64,000 bases of DNA, taken from contig NZ_CP108095.1 of the NCBI RefSeq assembly GCF_036194065.1, positions 6,510,001 through 6,574,000 on the forward strand, in the 5' to 3' direction. The DNA comes from Streptomyces sp. NBC_00239 (lineage in GTDB: Bacteria > Actinomycetota > Actinomycetes > Streptomycetales > Streptomycetaceae). This document shows positions 63,796 to 64,000 of the stretch, piece after piece. The stretch's first letter is position 1, and each line of letters opens with the position of its first letter. The position numbers and the translations under genes were made by a program. Below the pieces are notes generated by a model. The model did not search any database. It saw only the letters and a program-made list of their open reading frames with translations, and was not told the DNA's origin.

Positions 63796-64000
63796 CGCAT
63801 CCCCCAACCTCCGCGTCATGGACGGGAGTTACGCAGGCCGCTCCGCCGGATCAGACTGGCATCGTACCTGCGGTTACGGTCCTGTCGCAGGGTGTGTCCA
63901 GCACTTCGGGGACGGGCGCCGCACGGGACCGCGGTGACACAGGGTGAACGGGAGACCGCCGTACGAAGGCCCGCACGGGGCGTGCTCGGGGTGCATTCGG
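63796..64000. other. right-hand window edge, no supported gene
   Basis: Upstream region of the AAA ATPase. A GTG at 63935 opens a frame of 22 codons to the window edge, too short to judge. No clear promoter or repeat was seen. Confidence 0.4.

Noticed and set aside
63935..64000. Possible gene start at the right window edge
   Set aside because: Only 22 codons are visible, with no recognisable motif.

Overview
The window is a high-GC actinobacterial chromosome segment, almost certainly from Streptomyces or a close relative. The signs are G/C-saturated third codon positions, frequent GTG starts, 4-base ATGA/GTGA overlaps between operon genes, an intact BldD with its cyclic-di-GMP signature, an sIHF nucleoid protein, a PriA without helicase motifs, an FMN-riboswitch rib operon carrying ribM, and a chitinase promoter with the classic Streptomyces chi direct repeats. 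The order alaS-ruvX-mltG-aro-efp-nusB-bldD-pyr-sihF-gmk-rpoZ-coaBC-metK-priA-fmt-rsmB-rpe matches, from memory, the conserved chromosomal core of the genus. No rRNA, tRNA, CRISPR array, insertion sequence or prophage was seen.

Left part, 1-11,100: the 3' end of alaS, ruvX, mltG, then the shikimate genes aroE and aroC-aroK-aroB-aroQ (translationally coupled), a P-loop kinase-like protein, an M24 peptidase, efp and nusB. bldD is convergent with nusB across two perfect hairpins and has a perfect BldD box upstream. Region 11,861-21,941 is the whole pyrimidine pathway: pyrR behind a PyrR-binding hairpin that holds the Shine-Dalgarno sequence, then pyrB, pyrC, a small membrane protein, carA, carB, pyrD and pyrF. 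Region 22,335-32,755 holds housekeeping genes (sihF, gmk, rpoZ, coaBC, metK, priA, fmt, rsmB, rpe).

Middle part, 32,900-50,100, is more accessory. It has a SorC-type regulator, a secreted RNase Sa-like ribonuclease overlapping a barstar-type inhibitor, the GMP-reductase-like guaB1, an SGNH hydrolase with a DasR-like site upstream, and a run of genes for cationic amino acids: a CAT-type permease, an Lrp regulator, and a DavA-like amidase and DavB-like amino-acid 2-monooxygenase pair. Then come a DUF5995 protein, a UraA-type permease, a divergent MFS/ROK pair with a palindromic operator, and an ECF41-type sigma factor with an NmrA-like partner.

Right part, 50,100-64,000: a GH18 chitinase with a CBM5/12 domain, divergent from an FMN-riboswitch-controlled ribD-ribE-ribM-ribBA-ribH cluster that runs on into hisE-hisG and a PH-domain protein. 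Two tandem CNNM/CorC-type membrane proteins follow, behind a leader RNA whose last hairpin buries the ribosome binding site. A 7-bp tandem repeat and a convergent TPR-AAA ATPase close the window.

Most of the window is ordinary core chromosome. The parts that most deserve a second look are the cationic-amino-acid oxidation module with its operator-like palindromes, the ribonuclease/barstar pair, the CNNM leader RNA, the possible DasR site before the SGNH hydrolase, and the tandem repeat that starts on a stop codon.
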